From Aequorivita soesokkakensis (GTDB lineage Bacteria; Bacteroidota; Bacteroidia; Flavobacteriales; Flavobacteriaceae), in the NCBI RefSeq assembly GCF_001641085.1, contig NZ_LXIE01000045.1:62001-126000 (forward strand): a DNA stretch of 64,000 bases. The letters run 5' to 3'. The notes beneath the pieces are model-generated. The model had not been told where the DNA came from. It saw nothing but the letters and a program-made list of their open reading frames with translations, and made no database searches. Positions 63,001 to 64,000 of the stretch are shown here, one piece after another (position 1 is the first letter of the stretch; the number at the start of each line of letters is the position of its first letter). A program made the position numbers and the translations under genes.

Positions 63001-63218
63001 TCCACTCCGTTTATTTGCTCTTCAAGCGGAATAATAACGCTTTCAAGAATGGTTTCGGCGTTCGCCCCTGGATACGTTGCATTCACCTGAATGGTCGGCG
63101 GGGCAATATCGGGGTATTGGGTAATGGGCAAATTGGAAAGCCCCAAAATTCCCAAAATCACAATAATTATTGAGATAACCGTAGAGAGTACGGGTCTGTC
63201 TATAAATGTTTTTAACAT
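60054..63218 (-). CDS. RND efflux pump, inner-membrane subunit (HAE-1/AcrB-like)
   Basis: This 1054-residue protein has 12 membrane segments and two large periplasmic loops. MLKTFIDRPVLSTVISIIIV is the usual start. LAIGIVVDDAIVVVEAVH carries the Asp-Asp proton relay of TM4, and LLAKNAILIVEFALQRRKHG the TM10 lysine. PFSVLFSLPVGVFGAY and the GNRSIGTGAVGGLLIGT end mark the HAE-1 branch. It uses the proton gradient to export drugs or bile-like compounds. The adaptor gene ends 20 bp before it. Confidence 0.95.
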   Translation of the reverse strand: MLKTFIDRPVLSTVISIIIVILGILGLSNLPITQYPDIAPPTIQVNATYPGANAETILESVIIPLEEQINGVEGMTYLTSTATNNGTASISVFFDQDVDPDIAAVNVQNRVARANSLLPQAVIQTGVTTSKQQTSALMFLSFYSTNKDYDDTFLQNYLKINVIPELQRVNGVGDVSVFGGKDYSMRIWLNPQKLAAYSLMPSDVVAALKEQSLEAAAGSLGENNGEAFSYTIKYPGRYKTEQQYSDIVIKALGNGEFLRLSDVAKIELGAQSYAGGSVTNGNPAVNMGIFQTKGSNAQEIIDAIKEELKNVERDLPEGVTYYIPYDTNNFLNASIEKVVSTLVEAFLLVFLVVFIFLQDFRSTLIPAIAVPVSIIGTFFFLNLFGYSINLLTLFALVLAIGIVVDDAIVVVEAVHSKIDEGEKSPKKASLKAMHEISGAIVSITLVMSAVFIPVTFIKGPTGVFYEQFGVTLIVAIIISAINALTLTPALSALFLKGHDEKQNSKKPGFIQKFFNGFNRGFKATVNRYGRSVHFLYRHKWITGIILLLAVLGIWWSSATLKTGFVPDEDRGIIFMNVELPAGSSIDRTHEVNQILYSKIKNLPGVQGASVIDGRSLISGAGSNYGLGFIRLDDWKDRKDESLSVQAITGQLFGIAAQIPDAQIIFFSPPSIPGFGNSAGAEVNLLDRSGGSFTDLDQTNQEFIAKLSQRPEIQYAQSSFNTRYPQYEMTLNVPLAKEVGVSVQTIFNTLQGYIGSIFAADFSRFGKQYRVYVQALPEDRASESDLNNIYVRTASGEMTPITQFVTLKRVYGPQSVTRFNLFNSTKVTAAPAPGYSSGDVIAAVEDVSKTLPSNFDIAYSGLTLEEKSAGNQTTMIFILSLVFVYFLLAAQYESYLLPFSVLFSLPVGVFGAYISTQFMGLQNNIYFQIALIMLIGLLAKNAILIVEFALQRRKHGESILDAAIDGAEARLRPILMTSFAFILGLMPLVLSNGVGAAGNRSIGTGAVGGLLIGTIIGVFVIPILFILFQWLQEKITGAPTEKLETIEENTSHEKE

Positions 63219-63238
63219 GATTGGTTTTTCTTAAACGG

Positions 63239-64000
63239 TTATCTGAAAACTTTTTCAATAGGTTTGGCAATGCTGTCAAAAGGCATTTCTTGTGGATTTA
63301 TTTTGGAATTTCCACGTAGTTTGTTTGCACCTTTTGCAACAATTTTATCGCCTTTCTGCAAGCCGGAAGCTACCACGTAAAGGTTTCCAACTTCTGCCGT
63401 TGTCTCAATTTTGGTTGAAGTGGCCATACCATCTTCACCAACTTTATAAACATAAATACTGCCTTGTTGCTCATAGGTAGCTTCCTGCGGAACAACTATA
63501 GCATCGGTATAAACTTTCGGAATTTTTATTTTTCCGCTGTTACCGTTTGTTAAAATTCTTGAAGGATTATTAAAAACAGCCCTGAAAGAAATAGAACCCG
63601 TATTCGCATTTACTTGTGAGTTAATAGTTTCAATGGTTCCTTCTTCTTCGTAAAGGCTTCCGTTTGCCAATAACAATTGCACTTTCGGAAGTTTTTTTAT
63701 TTTTTCTTCAATATCTTTTCCTTCTGCATTTTGAATAAAATCCAAATATTCCTTTTCATTCATTGAGAAATAAGCATACACTTTGCTAATGTCTGAAACA
63801 GTCGTCATAGGGACTTGTGATGATGGACTCACCAAAGCACCTTTCCGAAGATTGATGGAACCCACATAACCATCAACTGGGCTTTTTATGTTTCCGTAAT
63901 CTATATTTGCCGCAATGCTGTTATAGCCACTTTTTGCTTGTTGGAGTTTTGCTTTGGCAGTTTCAAGTTGCACATTGCTGATAATATTTTTTTCAACCAA
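63239..64000 (-). CDS. RND efflux periplasmic adaptor (partial, C-terminal part)
   Basis: The window holds the last 253 residues of a membrane-fusion protein; its start lies beyond 64000. The visible part has a coiled-coil hairpin end (NVQLETAKAKLQQAKSGYNS), the lipoyl half ANIDYGNIKSPVDGYVG, and the beta-barrel and membrane-proximal domains (TVSDISKVYAYFSMNEKEYL, IVVPQEATYEQQGSIYVYKV). It links the inner pump to the outer-membrane channel. It is the first gene of the operon in transcription order. Confidence 0.94.
   Translation of the reverse strand: MVEKNIISNVQLETAKAKLQQAKSGYNSIAANIDYGNIKSPVDGYVGSINLRKGALVSPSSQVPMTTVSDISKVYAYFSMNEKEYLDFIQNAEGKDIEEKIKKLPKVQLLLANGSLYEEEGTIETINSQVNANTGSISFRAVFNNPSRILTNGNSGKIKIPKVYTDAIVVPQEATYEQQGSIYVYKVGEDGMATSTKIETTAEVGNLYVVASGLQKGDKIVAKGANKLRGNSKINPQEMPFDSIAKPIEKVFR

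Overview
The window looks like a piece of a Flavobacteriaceae (Bacteroidota) chromosome. The evidence is AT-rich DNA, weak ribosome binding sites, repeated use of the Bacteroidota -7 promoter box TAnnTTTG, a type IX secretion (T9SS) protein with a C-terminal sorting domain (PorZ), an OmpA protein with thrombospondin type 3 repeats, and family-restricted proteins such as THC0290_0291 and IPExxxVDY. I see no phage, integrase, transposase, CRISPR array or rRNA. Nearly all of the DNA is core genome.

Layout. 1-2811: recO (cut by the window edge) and porZ, translationally coupled. 2948-6567: gdhA, the divergent THC0290_0291 gene, and a cystathionine gamma-synthase-like gene. 6727-13685: a lipoprotein, an ArsC-like protein, an EamA transporter, a thioesterase, a YheT-type hydrolase, then yicC-gmk-nadD and gpsA. 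13726-19859 (minus strand): prolyl oligopeptidase, DoxX protein, asd, mscL, alr and tdk. 20044-28846: an unknown protein, DoxX protein, rsmI, a CMD-family protein, recJ, lpxH, queD, a 2OG-Fe(II) oxygenase, a 32-residue membrane microprotein, a MATE exporter and a Usp protein. 28881-28954: tRNA-Ala(GGC). 29036-38565 (minus): hydrolase, AddB-like nuclease, OmpA protein, kbl and AddA-like helicase-nuclease. 38706-39314: sodA.

39315-40067 is the only long gene-free stretch. It holds two diverged copies of a ~166-bp repeat. On the minus strand each copy reads as a promoter box, a 5' hairpin with a conserved loop and an intrinsic terminator, predicting two 76-nt small RNAs. This is the best candidate here for something undescribed.

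40068-44872 (minus): a long PurF-type amidotransferase, a PfkB kinase, a two-domain RNase H, a degenerate DUF922-like protein and purN. 45095-49416 (plus): acpP-fabF-rnc, then IPExxxVDY-pyk. 49417-53072: an SH3 lipoprotein, dinB, a Rossmann protein, a CYTH protein and a YCII-type lipoprotein. 53064-58575 (minus): a beta-mannosidase, GH20 hexosaminidase and cutC operon, suited to glycan trimming. 58673-64000 (minus): a tripartite RND efflux operon whose adaptor runs off the window.

The genes cover fatty-acid initiation and elongation (acpP, fabF), RNA processing (rnc, yicC), nucleotide supply (gmk, purN, PurF-type, tdk), NAD (nadD), cell wall and outer membrane (alr, asd, lpxH, OmpA), DNA repair (recO, recJ, addAB, dinB) and envelope export (porZ, RND, MATE). 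Other oddities are nadD without a usable start codon, three 22-bp tandem repeats upstream of the oxygenase gene, an AddB without iron-sulfur cysteines, and a minus-strand terminator with no annotated gene feeding it.
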